NCBI GenBank assembly: GCA_004835665.1
Contig: RBKR01000023.1
Location: 434,001 to 498,000 of the forward strand
DNA length: 64,000 bases
Source: Phoma sp. XZ068
Lineage: Eukaryota; Ascomycota; Dothideomycetes; Pleosporales; Didymellaceae
Reading direction: 5' to 3'
The notes under the pieces are model-generated. The model made no database searches. It saw only the letters and a list, made by a program, of their open reading frames with translations, and had not been told where the DNA came from. The stretch's first letter is position 1. Every line of letters starts with the position of its first letter. Of this stretch, positions 41,493 to 51,419 are shown one piece after another. Both the position numbers and the translations under genes were made by a program.

Positions 41493-44054
41493 CTAGGATA
41501 GGCTAGTTCTCCTGCTGTCCTTGAAGGGATCGCTGTAGGGGATGGAGGTCTGACGATCAAGATCGGAGCCATTCATGGCGATTGCAGGTGTAGTCGCGTA
41601 ATCGATGGCGATAATACCCTCGGTCTCAGCTTGCTTGAATGGATCGACTTTCTCCTGGTCGTGTTCATTAATAGTCTGTTTATTGCCGACAGTGCGCACC
41701 GTCAAGCTGCGTCCAAGACCACCAGCGCCAGCGGCCATTTGAGTCTCTTCGAGTCGCACGATGACTTCAACAGCTTTCTCATCTTCGATGACCTTGGGAT
41801 GACGCTTGGCGAAGTAACGAGCGTACTTGTAAAGTGACCAATAGCAGCTTGCTACGTTGACAAAGGTGAGGATGATCTTGTAGGGAAGGTAGTAGACGTA
41901 AACGAGTACCCAGCCAAGGCGTTCGTTTTTGCGGCGCAAGTGAACCTCGTTGAAAATGACCGTATTGATCAGATACATAACGATCGTCGCAGCAAGGAGG
42001 ATACCGGCGAAGCTGGGCCTGACAATGAAAGAGATGGGGAGAATGAAAGGGGAGATTAGATAAAGGAGTGTCTCGTAAACCTCCTGGAAGACGAACACTT
42101 TGGCACCAATCTCCCACCAGCCAAGCTTCCAGCTACCAAATATGTAGGCCATGTTGTAGTACATGCCATTAACGAAGAAGAAGTTCCAGCGCTTGAAGCG
42201 CTGCTTAAATATGGTCATCTCGCCAAAACCGCCCCGAGAGCCACCGGAAGAAAAGAAGACGGCGGTAGGTGTTTCTGTCTCAACGAAGACTTGGGAGCAC
42301 ATTTTGATGCGAGACCCGAGCTTGCGAGCCACATGACCGAAGAACCAGTCTTCGGAAACACTGAATCCAGGGTGCTCATGGAACGTCTTGATGAGGAGAT
42401 CGCGGTCCCAAAGAGCAATGGCACCATGGGGGAAGGTGGCTGAGCCGACCTTACCAGCAAACTCACGCTGGATGCCGCTAAGCTTGTACTCAAGATCCTG
42501 TGCCTGCTGACACAGGTTACCTTTAGTGGAGTTTGGTCCCACAGATTTAATGGTGTAGCCCAGGCACATGACGTTGTCCTTGAGACGATCAGTAACAACA
42601 GGGAAGTTGTCGGGTAGGGCGCAGTCGTCGTCGATAAGTAGAACATTCTTGAAAGCCTTAGCAGCATATGCTCCAACATATTGAGCGACAATCTTCGAGC
42701 CAATCGGGCACCACAGGTGGTTGACTCCGTAGGGTGCACACACTTCCTCGGTGTTATCCAGAGGTGTGGGGCTATTCCCATTGGCGAGGACGTAGATGTG
42801 TGATGGCGGGAATATCTTCAGGGCTGCTTCCAGGGTAGCACCGATGAGCTGGGCGGACTTGTAACAGGGAATGAGAAGAGCAGTGTCCTTGACATTGTCT
42901 TGGATTTTGGTCTCCGCGGTGAACTCGGCTGGAGGAGGGTCCTTCTCGAAGAGTATCAGAAGAGGAGCAAAAGCGTAACTGGGAGCTGATAAGCATATTA
43001 CAGTGATGTAATGTGATGGTATCACTTACAATAAAGCGATTCCGAGGGTAATACTGAAGCCGCCAGCAAGGACAAACTTGTTCTCGACCACCCAGTATAG
43101 CCACCAGACAGCTCCTTTCCACAGAGGCATGCCAATGAGGACGAAGTAGACGAAACAAAGCAGAAACAGATAGATGCTGTATTCAAAGACGATTTGAACC
43201 CACTTCTCTCTCTGCAGCTCGACACCTCTCTTCTTAGCATTTTCATAAGTCTTCCACACGGAACCTTTTCTCTGTAGGCCATGAACAGATGCGTTCGTCA
43301 TTTTTCTCGCAAGGCCATCTGGGATAACAGCATCAACAACTGATCCAAATTTACCCCTCTTTTTCTGCTGACCAGCAGCGGTGTAAGCTTTCTCGGGCTT
43401 CTTATGGCTGTTGTCGCCTCCATCGGTACAATTGAACTTTGTCGCAGACGGATCGTCATTGGACCATACCGAACTGGAGCTAGAGTGGTTGTTGCTGTGT
43501 GAGGAGTCAAACTGACCGCTTGTAGGTGTTCGACCTTGTACACGAAGTGCAGGTTCAATAGCACTGTTCGGTCGTGAGATGGTGATAACATCCTGCTCAC
43601 CAGGTAACCAAGATAAATGTCCATTTCGTTTCCGTGCTATGGCCTCTTCTTCGCTTGATGACACGGCATCGTGTTTATAGGTCTGAGTGTCAAACGTGAC
43701 TGAAAGGCGATTCGAACGCTGTGATTTGTGTAGATTATGGCCACCTAACTTTGTAGGACGAGATGTTGGTTGACCATGAAAACGGTGTGCAAGGCTTTCT
43801 TTCCGGATCAAGCTTTCCTTCCGACCAATGTGTCCCTTCTCCTCGTCTATGGTCAAAGGCTGTTGAGGCTCCCACACAAGGTTGTGCTTGTTGTCGCGTA
43901 CCGATCCAAGATTTCCAGTGGCACGGAGGAGGTGCGCTGGAATAGCAACGTCCTCAACGGGTGCTGAATAAGATTGACGATTATAGGTATGTGGTTGGTT
44001 TTGCTTCTCGTTATTAACCTCCACCCTGTACTCTGGATGTGAAGGCGAGGCCAT
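41493..44054 (-). CDS. GT2-family glycosyltransferase of hyphal growth type
   Basis: Exons 44054-43030 and 42978-41493 (51-bp intron) encode 836 residues. The first 270 residues are disordered and Ser/Asn/Lys-rich. Two membrane segments follow (about 290-340), then a processive GT2 domain: ALLIPCYKSAQLIG, the DDD of LLIDDDCALP (458-460), HGAIALWDRD, the catalytic ED in VSEDWFFG (551-552) and QRFKRW (601-606). Four to five C-terminal spans and a cytosolic tail complete it. The D, DxD, ED, QxxRW set is that of chitin, cellulose and hyaluronan synthases. The size and extended N-terminus match the filamentous ascomycete GT2 first described in Zymoseptoria and Fusarium as needed for hyphal growth on surfaces and for plant infection. 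The polymer it makes is not known to me. Confidence 0.9.
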
Positions 44055-44111
44055 TATGGAATTAGAAAATAGTGTATAGCTGCTGTGGCCACGCGGAAGA
44101 AGAGAGAGGTG

Positions 44112-44117
44112 TATATA
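44112..44117 (-). promoter_or_regulatory. TATA-like element near the GT2 start
   Basis: TATATA (minus strand CGCTATATACACC) lies 58 bp upstream of the ATG at 44054. It would give a very short leader, so the true start site may be elsewhere. Confidence 0.3.
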
Positions 44118-44217
44118 GCGAATTCCGGGAACCTGGGAACCTAGGACCTGCGGCAAACTTGCATCACCCTTGAGCCTTTGAGCTTTGCGGGGCTCCTCCA
44201 GTGTACGAGCTTATGGT

Positions 44218-44268
44218 ACCCACACCATCTATCCAGACTAGACGCTCAACCCCTTGAAAGGTGTGGGT
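44218..44268. repeat. Perfect 9-bp inverted repeat upstream of GT2
   Basis: ACCCACACC (44218-44226) and GGTGTGGGT (44260-44268) are exact reverse complements separated by 33 nt. They lie 164-214 bp upstream of the GT2 start codon and could form a hairpin or a spaced dyad for a regulator. Confidence 0.6.
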
Positions 44269-46454
44269 TCAACTCAGGTTGGCAAGACGTCGATGGCGAG
44301 GAGATACATCGGAACTAAGCGAAATAAACTCATGGTCAACTTTACAGACGCTGACTAGCCGCGTATAGGGTCGGAGACTCTTCGATGCTAATTTGCAAAC
44401 TCCAACGTCAAGCCACATCTTTCCAGGGCGGCGAGAACCCGTTCATCCCTGCCCTTGCACGTCCAGCCTCACGGTTCAAGAACCATCGTTCCTAGCTTGG
44501 CTGCCAGGATCGAAACCTTGTCGTGGCGAAAGCTTAGTAGATATTAATCTTGAAATACAATATCAGTACCTTCGAAGCAAAACATTCGTGATGAGTATCG
44601 GACGATCAGAGCGCAGTATTGGCCTCGAGTAATGCTCTTTCTTAGACGGTCATATTCGTTCTACGTCATAGAAGATATGAGTCTGCGGCAGCCTCAACAT
44701 AGGTTGTGTACTGCCGGAGGCTGGACCGTGACTAGTGCGACAGCGCAAAAATCTGACAGGAAGTGGATGTTTGAAACTCTGGCGCTATAACAGATGATCG
44801 ACGTTGAACCAAATTAGGGCGAACAGGGATTGTGAGAAAAATCCCAGAAGTGGTTCGTTACGCAGCTTGAACATCTTGAACTTCACCGCAGCGGACCGTT
44901 AGCATTTACCGAGGTACCACCCGCTGCATCCGTGCTATGAAATCGCGCCTACACACTAGAGATGACGACTGTTTGACACTTGCCTCTGCAAGGGTAGATT
45001 CCAGGCTTGCCTTTCGTATGGGTCAAATGAGAAAGTGGGACCTCCGAATCTCCGTACAATAACCTTTGAATTGCATGCGAGACCTGGTACTCCTCCGACA
45101 TTGATATGAGACTCTGATATTGTCTGAAGAGTCAGGGTCACCATTGTGCCACGTGCAAGACAGGATTTGACCGGATTTTGCTCCCCAGGTCATGCCAGAT
45201 ACTTAAGATCCTATTCGCTCGAACCTTGTATCTACACCACGGGAGAAGGGACGGCGCGGCTGAGAGCCAGCATTCATGTTGAACACCATCGGAAGCCGTT
45301 CGATGCAAGTCCTAGCAACAGTGTGACTACACAGGTTGAGATGCTGGCGTTAGATGATGGCAGATCATGTAGGTCGTCGACTTGCTGCCAAGGCGAACCG
45401 GTGTGATGATCCAAGAGTTTCGAATAGAAAACATAGACTGTGGCTTCTGTGCGCATTGTTCGAGGCAGTTCTACCTCGTGTTGTGCTTCTTGTGTTGCTG
45501 GCCTTCGCGTTTAATCTGTTTCGATAGTGGCAGAAATCTTACCAAAGTTCCCGCCATGAAGATGTTGTCATAGGTGACGCCGAGTACCACCGCACGCAAG
45601 CCTCCCTGCACGTCACCAACAGGAAACATTAATAATCCATGTTTGGTGCCTGACAGGTTCCTGGCAGTCGTTGGCTCAAGGATCATGGGTTTCTGGCATC
45701 CCTGGACTTTGCAGGTGTATCCTTGAAATTATGGATCTCGATTCCGTTTTGGTTCCCACACTCGCGTATGCCCGGGCATGGTAATCTGAACCTCATGTTG
45801 AGCTTCCATTTTATGAGCGGCTCCTTTCATTCATACCTCAGAGTCTTGTAGCTAGTTGCGTTTGCAGCAAAACTGGAGGGTGCCATCAGATCCCGGGTAT
45901 GATAGCAACGCGGCTAGTGGTCTTGATTCAGCACTCCGTAAAGTAATACACCGTGGGCTCTGTGCGTCGATAATGTTGTTGAGCATCTTGGTGGATGCGA
46001 TGGAAGCTAAACAATTGCCCACAGGACAGAATCGAGACACAGACCGTAGGCCATTTCACCCGTCAATACAGTATGGCATCAAGCTACAGTAGGCTAGACA
46101 GAGGCTGTATGTCTCGTAACGGCGACTGCGCAGAAACACTGCCAAGAATGGAATATAGGAAATGAGGCCGAAATGCGCTGGGTGTCCTGGAATTTCCGGA
46201 AAAGTTGAGTGTGCAACGTGTCGAGCTGCTTTGTTTGAGACAGCATCCATTTGCTGGGATTGTGAACGTGCTAAGCTTGCCTTGAATAGCTCTAGCGTTC
46301 TCTCCGGTTGTGCTTTCCGAACGCCGTCCCATAGCCGAGGCCAGGATGCTAGCATTTACGTCAACCTCGTGAGGGTGGAGCACACGGAAATTTGCTGTGG
46401 GCTCCTCGACCTTAAACACTATTGCATTGGGTTCTATTATTATACAATTTCACG
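44269..46454. other. Long gene-poor stretch
   Basis: About 2.2 kb between the GT2 promoter and the SnoaL-like gene. Short frames on both strands (for example 45471-45686 minus, 46056-46355 minus) show no domain and no convincing splice partners. No RNA gene or transposon end was recognised. Confidence 0.45.
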
Positions 46455-46973
46455 ATGTCTGCCTACGCTTCCGAGTATCCGTCAGTCGAGTTCGATGCAG
46501 CTTACAAGAAGTTCTTGGAGGAGTTCTACGCTACGTCAGACACGCCAGATGCGCATGAGAAGTACGTTGAGAACTTCACCAAAGATGCAACATTGGTAAT
46601 GGCGTCGAAGAAGGCCCAGGGCTCAGATGGTTTGCACTGCAGTGCCTTCACTTGCCTGGTCCCTTGACTCACGATGCTCAGAGATTCTTGCGCTGCGCAA
46701 AGGGATGTGGGAGAAGGTTGCCAGCAGGAAGCACAGGGCAATCAAGATCTTCCCCTTTGGTCCCAACTCTGACGAATGCATGCTGTACGGAACCGTTCAA
46801 TATGGACTGAAGGCCGGCGGTGAGTCTGGTGTCGAGTGGGCAGCCCATGCGCATCTCGTAAAGGATGACGGAAGGATTAAGATGGACTTCTACCAGGTTT
46901 ATCTAGTGAGTACGCGTACTTCGAAGCAAGCAACTCTAACCATTGTTAGGACACTGGTGCGCAGGGTAAATAG
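46455..46973 (+). CDS. SnoaL-like (NTF2-fold) small protein
   Basis: Exons 46455-46629, 46682-46905 and 46950-46973 encode 140 residues; introns are 52 and 44 bp. The last exon adds only DTGAQGK. The N-terminal helix (FDAAYKKFLEEFYATSDTPD), YVENFTKDATLVMA, the LRKGMWEKVASRKH helix and the strands CMLYGTVQYGL, EWAAHAHLV and KMDFYQVYL follow the SnoaL-like/NTF2 cone fold seen in many fungal proteins. No signal peptide is present. Members range from polyketide cyclases to proteins of unknown role; none of the neighbours helps choose. Confidence 0.85.
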
Positions 46974-47419
46974 ATCGCTGGCTGCAAGTCATACGAAGTG
47001 TGTGAATCCATAGCAATCGGAACATAGTAAAGCCATTGATGCATCGTTGGGCGCTGCGCTCGATGAAACGTGTTCAAAGACAGCGTAACTTTTCAGACCA
47101 CAAACTTCGTGCATTACGATCAGCCCATTTTCCTGTTCATTACATGCCTTCTACACTAACAATGGTTGGCATCAATGGTTGGCACCAATGGCTGACGTTC
47201 TTGATGGCAGTCTAGATATGGACACGGCTCGCTTAGCGGCGTACTTGGACGGATCGGCCAAACCTGGCTAAACACTCAATACGGCCACAGATCGAATACG
47301 AAACGTTCGAATGTCTTCCGCTGTGCTTTGGAGGGGACGAGGAACGACTGGATGCTACGTTTGCAAATGAATGAGTTAGATCATATATATTTCGACTTAC
47401 AGGACTTTCATCAACAGCA
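46974..47419. other. Intergenic between SnoaL-like gene and tRNA-Lys
   Basis: 446 bp. It contains a short tandem repeat at 47162-47196 and otherwise nothing recognised. Confidence 0.5.
47162..47196. repeat. 13-bp tandem repeat, about 2.7 copies
   Basis: The units ATGGTTGGCATCA, ATGGTTGGCACCA and a partial ATGGCTGAC follow one another directly. Confidence 0.7.
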
Positions 47420-47492
47420 GCCCGGCTGGCACAATCGGTAGCGCGTGAGACTCTTAATCTCAAGGTTGTGGGTTCGAGCCCCACGTCGGGCT
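47420..47492 (+). tRNA. tRNA-Lys (anticodon CTT)
   Basis: 73 nt without intron. The acceptor arm GCCCGGC (47420-47426) pairs with GTCGGGC (47485-47491) with one G-U pair, and the discriminator base is T. The anticodon arm TGAGA-CTCTTAA-TCTCA gives anticodon CTT. The T arm is GTGGG-TTCGAGC-CCCAC. The D arm has the GGTAGCGC form with the internal A box, and GGTTCGAGCC is the B box. It is followed at once by TTTCTTTTT, a Pol III terminator. The gene stands alone. Confidence 0.96.
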
Positions 47493-47501
47493 TTCTTTTT
47501 G
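47493..47501 (+). terminator. Pol III T-rich terminator of tRNA-Lys
   Basis: A T-run (ttctttttg region) directly follows the mature tRNA 3' end, as expected for RNA polymerase III termination. Confidence 0.7.
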
Positions 47502-47911
47502 TGTATTTGGAGCGTCCATAGCTGTCGTGGTCGTCGAGATGTTGACCCATGAAGTTTGGTGGTTTTTTTTTTTGGGTGCGGCGCAGTGAAGGTCCGTGCC
47601 CACACGCTTCTGCTTCTCGCGTGTCGTGACTGCAGCAACCACATGGCACACATGCATCACTGTATCGCGCGGCAAGCACAAGTCGAATACATCCCGCCTC
47701 TTGCCTGTCTCTTACTTGCCTCTCGCGTCGACGATCTTTTACGATCACAGTTCACCCGTTTATTGCCAGCTTGCCTTTCTTGCAGCTCAGAATGCGCGCT
47801 TATACACATGTTTGACAATTGCGTGCAATAAATCGGCTACATTTGTAACACTACATATTCCTTCCTCGCATGTCCCAAACGTGCTGAACGCAATGTCGTG
47901 GAGGAGGCATG
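47502..47911. other. Intergenic, nothing recognised
   Basis: About 410 bp between the tRNA terminator and the Met-less frame that follows. A T10-12 run lies near 47562-47573. Confidence 0.45.
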
Positions 47912-48233
47912 AGTAGACAGGTATGCTGGCTACAAAGACCCAAGCGCAGAAGAAGCTCAGAATGTTTCTGGAAGATTACTGCAGCTCAGTGTCGCAGCCG
48001 ACAGTCCTGGCTCAGACGACTGGGGTGAAGTTCCAGAATGGCGTATCCCGAACACGACTGGAAGTCTTCTTATCGTTGACAAGAGAAGGCGAGATCTGGA
48101 TGTCCGCAAACTACAGGCAGCCTGTAGACTGATGAAAGAGCAAATTATGCCTCTACTTGAAACAGGGTATGAGGCAGAGACGGAGAAGATTTTAGACCTT
48201 CTGACACTCGAAACGCTGGAGCAGTATATGTAG
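47912..48233 (+). pseudogene. Protein-like open frame without a start, probable gene remnant
   Basis: A frame beginning after a TGA at about 47907 runs through VDRYAGYKDPSAEEAQNVSG, WGEVPEWRIPNTTG, LLIVDKRRRDLDVRKLQA, LMKEQIMPLLETGYEAE and ends LETLEQYM at a TAG (48231-48233). Composition is that of a real helical protein, yet no ATG lies in its N-terminal two thirds and no upstream exon was found. Downstream frames (48268-48519, 48581-48898) continue with protein-like pieces (RMGVSAKFCLRTHQYKL, and a hydrophobic end near 48830-48895), but do not join cleanly. It may be a decayed multi-exon gene, or a real gene whose exons I failed to join. Family not recognised. Confidence 0.35.
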
Positions 48234-49032
48234 CATTAGGCTCTCACTGTGAGGGACTGGTTCGCCTGTGTCTAAAGGCAAAGCAACGCGAGAGAATGGG
48301 TGTAAGTGCCAAGTTCTGTCTTCGGACACACCAATACAAATTGGTGATTGTGCCTTCGAAGCAAAGGTCGTAACTGGAATTTACCTATCTCCTACGACAT
48401 CCAGTACTCCCTCTTCCCCAGCAAGTCTCTACCGAGGTCTGGACAGGGATCCCTACTTGAGCATTGTAAGGTTCAAGAACCAGTCCAACAATCAAGAAAC
48501 GGCCTTTGCAACTGGTTAGAGGGTGTTGGTTCTGTCTCATATGGTTAAGCTGATTGTCACTCTGCTGATTTGCTCTAGGATTGACGCTCATCGTAAAAAT
48601 GTACAAGCCTCCATCATCAATATCAACACCGACTCCGAGTAAACATCCGGGAAGCTCCAACCATGTGCCCGTTCGAAGTGTCTACGCTACCTCTACGCTT
48701 ACAAATCCGATCTTATCTGCATTGAGTACTTCCATTCAGTTCAGGCATCTTGCATTCATATCTGGCTTTGTACGCAATTTGAAAAAATATAGCCCACCTC
48801 TTCATTGGTCTCTCACACTAGTCGCCAAGTTATCCATTGTGTTGCTAGTTCTTACAGCTTCGGCGGCTTTGGCGGGTTTGATATGTGGCATGATTTGAGA
48901 TAGGATCGTCATGTCTGAGTGATATTGGAATTTGCCCACCCTATAACCTCATAGCGGAGCCCGCGTGCGTATCCATCAACGAGTATCCTCATGCCGCAAG
49001 TTCACTTTCGTAACAAAACGTCACTGAAGAGC
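48234..49032. other. Stretch with possible continuation of the remnant
   Basis: About 800 bp. It contains the unconnected frames mentioned for the remnant at 47912, including a C-terminal hydrophobic stretch (WSLTLVAKLSIVLLVLTASA). No intact gene is supported. Confidence 0.35.
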
Positions 49033-51419
49033 TCACTTTGGTAGATTGAAGTCCCATGTTGGATCCAGTATATCAGCATTGAACCAGTCCAGCGAAGGTT
49101 GAGACTGGAATAACTGCCACATCATATCGTCGTTCCAAGTCGAAGGCAAGAAACCATCGGGGTTGTTGGTACCGGCGTCGTGTGCTACGTTCATTATGTC
49201 TGGTGTGTTACGAATACTTGAAATTGTTGACGGTAATGCCGATGACTGCGCCGAGAAACCTGGGACCGCTGCATTCGTGTTGCTGCGGTCTTGCGGCCCG
49301 GAAGTCTTTACAAGGGGTGTGCAAAGACTCAAGAGCGTAGCACACAGTCGGTGCAGCCGATTGACATACTTGTTCTCGGTAACGAGGGCGGATATGCCGT
49401 CTGTAACGGCTTGCAGAAGCTGGAAGTCGCGTTCATTGGAAGTGCCTACCACATTGCAGAACACCACGAAGAATGGACAAAGTGGATATGACAACATAGT
49501 CCTAGGCAGCGTTAGTGGATTGAAATCAAAGCGAACGTCACTGTGCGTACCAGGCCAGGTAAGGGTCGTAGCCTTCGATGAAATGGCCCAGACTCTTGGA
49601 GGTAGTTTCAATGACCTTGACGCACTCCAAAGCCTTACGCGCACTCTGTAAACACTCCTCTCGTTCTGAAGGGTCAGTTGTGACGGTTGGACTAAGGCGG
49701 TGGACAGAGGTCAGGGTTGAGAAATACTTGAACTCGAGGCATTTCCAGTGCAGTAATATATCCATGATGGTGTCAAGGAGGTGTGTAGGACAGTTCTGGT
49801 TTGGTTAGAATCTTAGAGATTTGTGCATGATATGCAGAAATACCTTTTGCATCAAACTGTAGATATTCGACATCTGATGCCGTAGCTGAGCGACTTCTTC
49901 TTTGAGTGGTGCGCCAGATTTCTTGGACGCAGGATCTAGGGTCAATTCTAGGATCTTGTCATGAACAGGAATCATTTCCATTGCGATGATCTCGAACACG
50001 CTCATCGGATTGAGCGGATTGGCTTTGATCAAAGACGAGATCTTGATGTTCATTGGGGGAAGAGATCTCGGCCGCAGCAGCAATAAGCTCATACAGCTGT
50101 CGAACTGAGAGCACCAGGCAAGAGCTGCCAGTATCTCTTCGTCGTAATCATCTTTGGCTTCATTGCTTGTGATGGTGTGGTAGCCGAGCGCAACGAGTGT
50201 CCGAGAAGCGTGAGCTGTGAGTTCCCAGCAGCTTGCAGGATTTCCTACGATCTGCATCATCATAGCGCCTGTGATCAAGACCTGGACCAGTAGCAACGAT
50301 GGGGTGGTCAAGAAACTGACATGATCCAGGGCTGTAAGTGCTGCGGTGAGATGATTGTACTCCAACTGTCGAATGTGCTTTTGCACTGCCGGACTCTTAG
50401 GTCCTTGCAGTTGGGAAGCGTAGAGAACTACAGCGAACTTGAAGTGAATGATGACTTTGTAAAGGGTCTCAGTCTTCTCGTCTGCCGTACCTTCCATCAG
50501 TGCAAGTGCGATTCTCTCGACTGCTTTGGATGGGAGGTGATCGAGACTGTGAAAGTGAATCGTTGTGGGAGCCATATTTTTCGTCTCAGTTCCCAGAATG
50601 ACGTGGAGGATCTCGCCCTGAGTGAGCTCGGTTGGCTCATACATTGACTTATCGAAAGTACTGCGGTCTTTCATCGTTGGCACGGGTGCACTCGACAAGT
50701 GATCGACAAATGAAATTGCCGTCTCAAGTACCGCACGCTGGTGGATAGAGAATCGGCTGTTTGTCGAGAGTTCCTTCTGAATTAGATTTCGTGCTTCATT
50801 TGTGGGCTGTTGGGCTGTATCGACTTCAGGTGTTGCTGCAGGAGCAACAGTATTAACGGCACTGATTGTACGCTTCCGCTTTAATGGTCGATCAGAAGAT
50901 GCGTGTTGTTCTGGCGATCCTTCGTCTAGACCGGCTGCCGAAGGTCTCGGCGTCTCTTGCGTAACTCGAACAGAGTCCTCGAGGCTCGAGAGTCTTTGGA
51001 CAAGAGCTTGGATCTTGTCATCTGTCCGAACCTTAGGACGAGGAGCTCGTTTATGCCTGTTCCGGAGACATTGGCTCTTTGAGCTTATGCAGTTAGAGCA
51101 GGGATCTTTGCGATCACACTTGACCTGCAGATGCTGTTAGTCTCGGAAAGTCAAGCCACTCTTGCTCTTTGACAAAACACACACTGCTGATTCTCAATGA
51201 TTAGAAGGCTGTACACATTACAGTCGCATTCAGTCTCCTTCATGCACTGCTTTAATACATATGATTTAAGCTGTAATATGGTATGTCGTGATCGACAAGC
51301 GTGAACGGCCAATATCATGAAGCGGACGGTGAGTATCAAGCTGTGCCACACACCTTTCTAGCGTGACATAGATCACATGCTTGCACGCCGCCGTGGGCGG
51401 CCCAGTTTTCTTCTGGCAT
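49033..51419 (-). CDS. Zn2Cys6 transcription factor
   Basis: Exons 51419-51354, 51124-49844, 49795-49551 and 49501-49033 encode 686 residues; introns are 229, 48 and 49 bp. The binuclear zinc cluster is split by intron 1 and restored exactly as C15-X2-C18-X6-C25-X5-C31-X2-C34-X6-C41, with the basic segment HARKVKCDRK. A nuclear-signal-like NRHKRAPRPK follows. A Leu/Gln helix (IQALVQRLSSLEDSV, about 60-74) may be the dimerising coiled coil. The middle homology region (about 150-470) is helical. The C-terminus is acidic and aromatic (DDMMWQLFQSQPSLDWF), like an activation domain. Target genes are unknown, and no pathway cluster surrounds it. The 229-bp first intron is unusually long for this window. 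Confidence 0.9.

Noticed and set aside
44260..44290. tRNA-like T arm (GTGGGTTCAACTC)
   Set aside because: The rest of a cloverleaf is missing: the T stem does not close and there is no acceptor or anticodon arm. The inverted repeat explains the local pairing.
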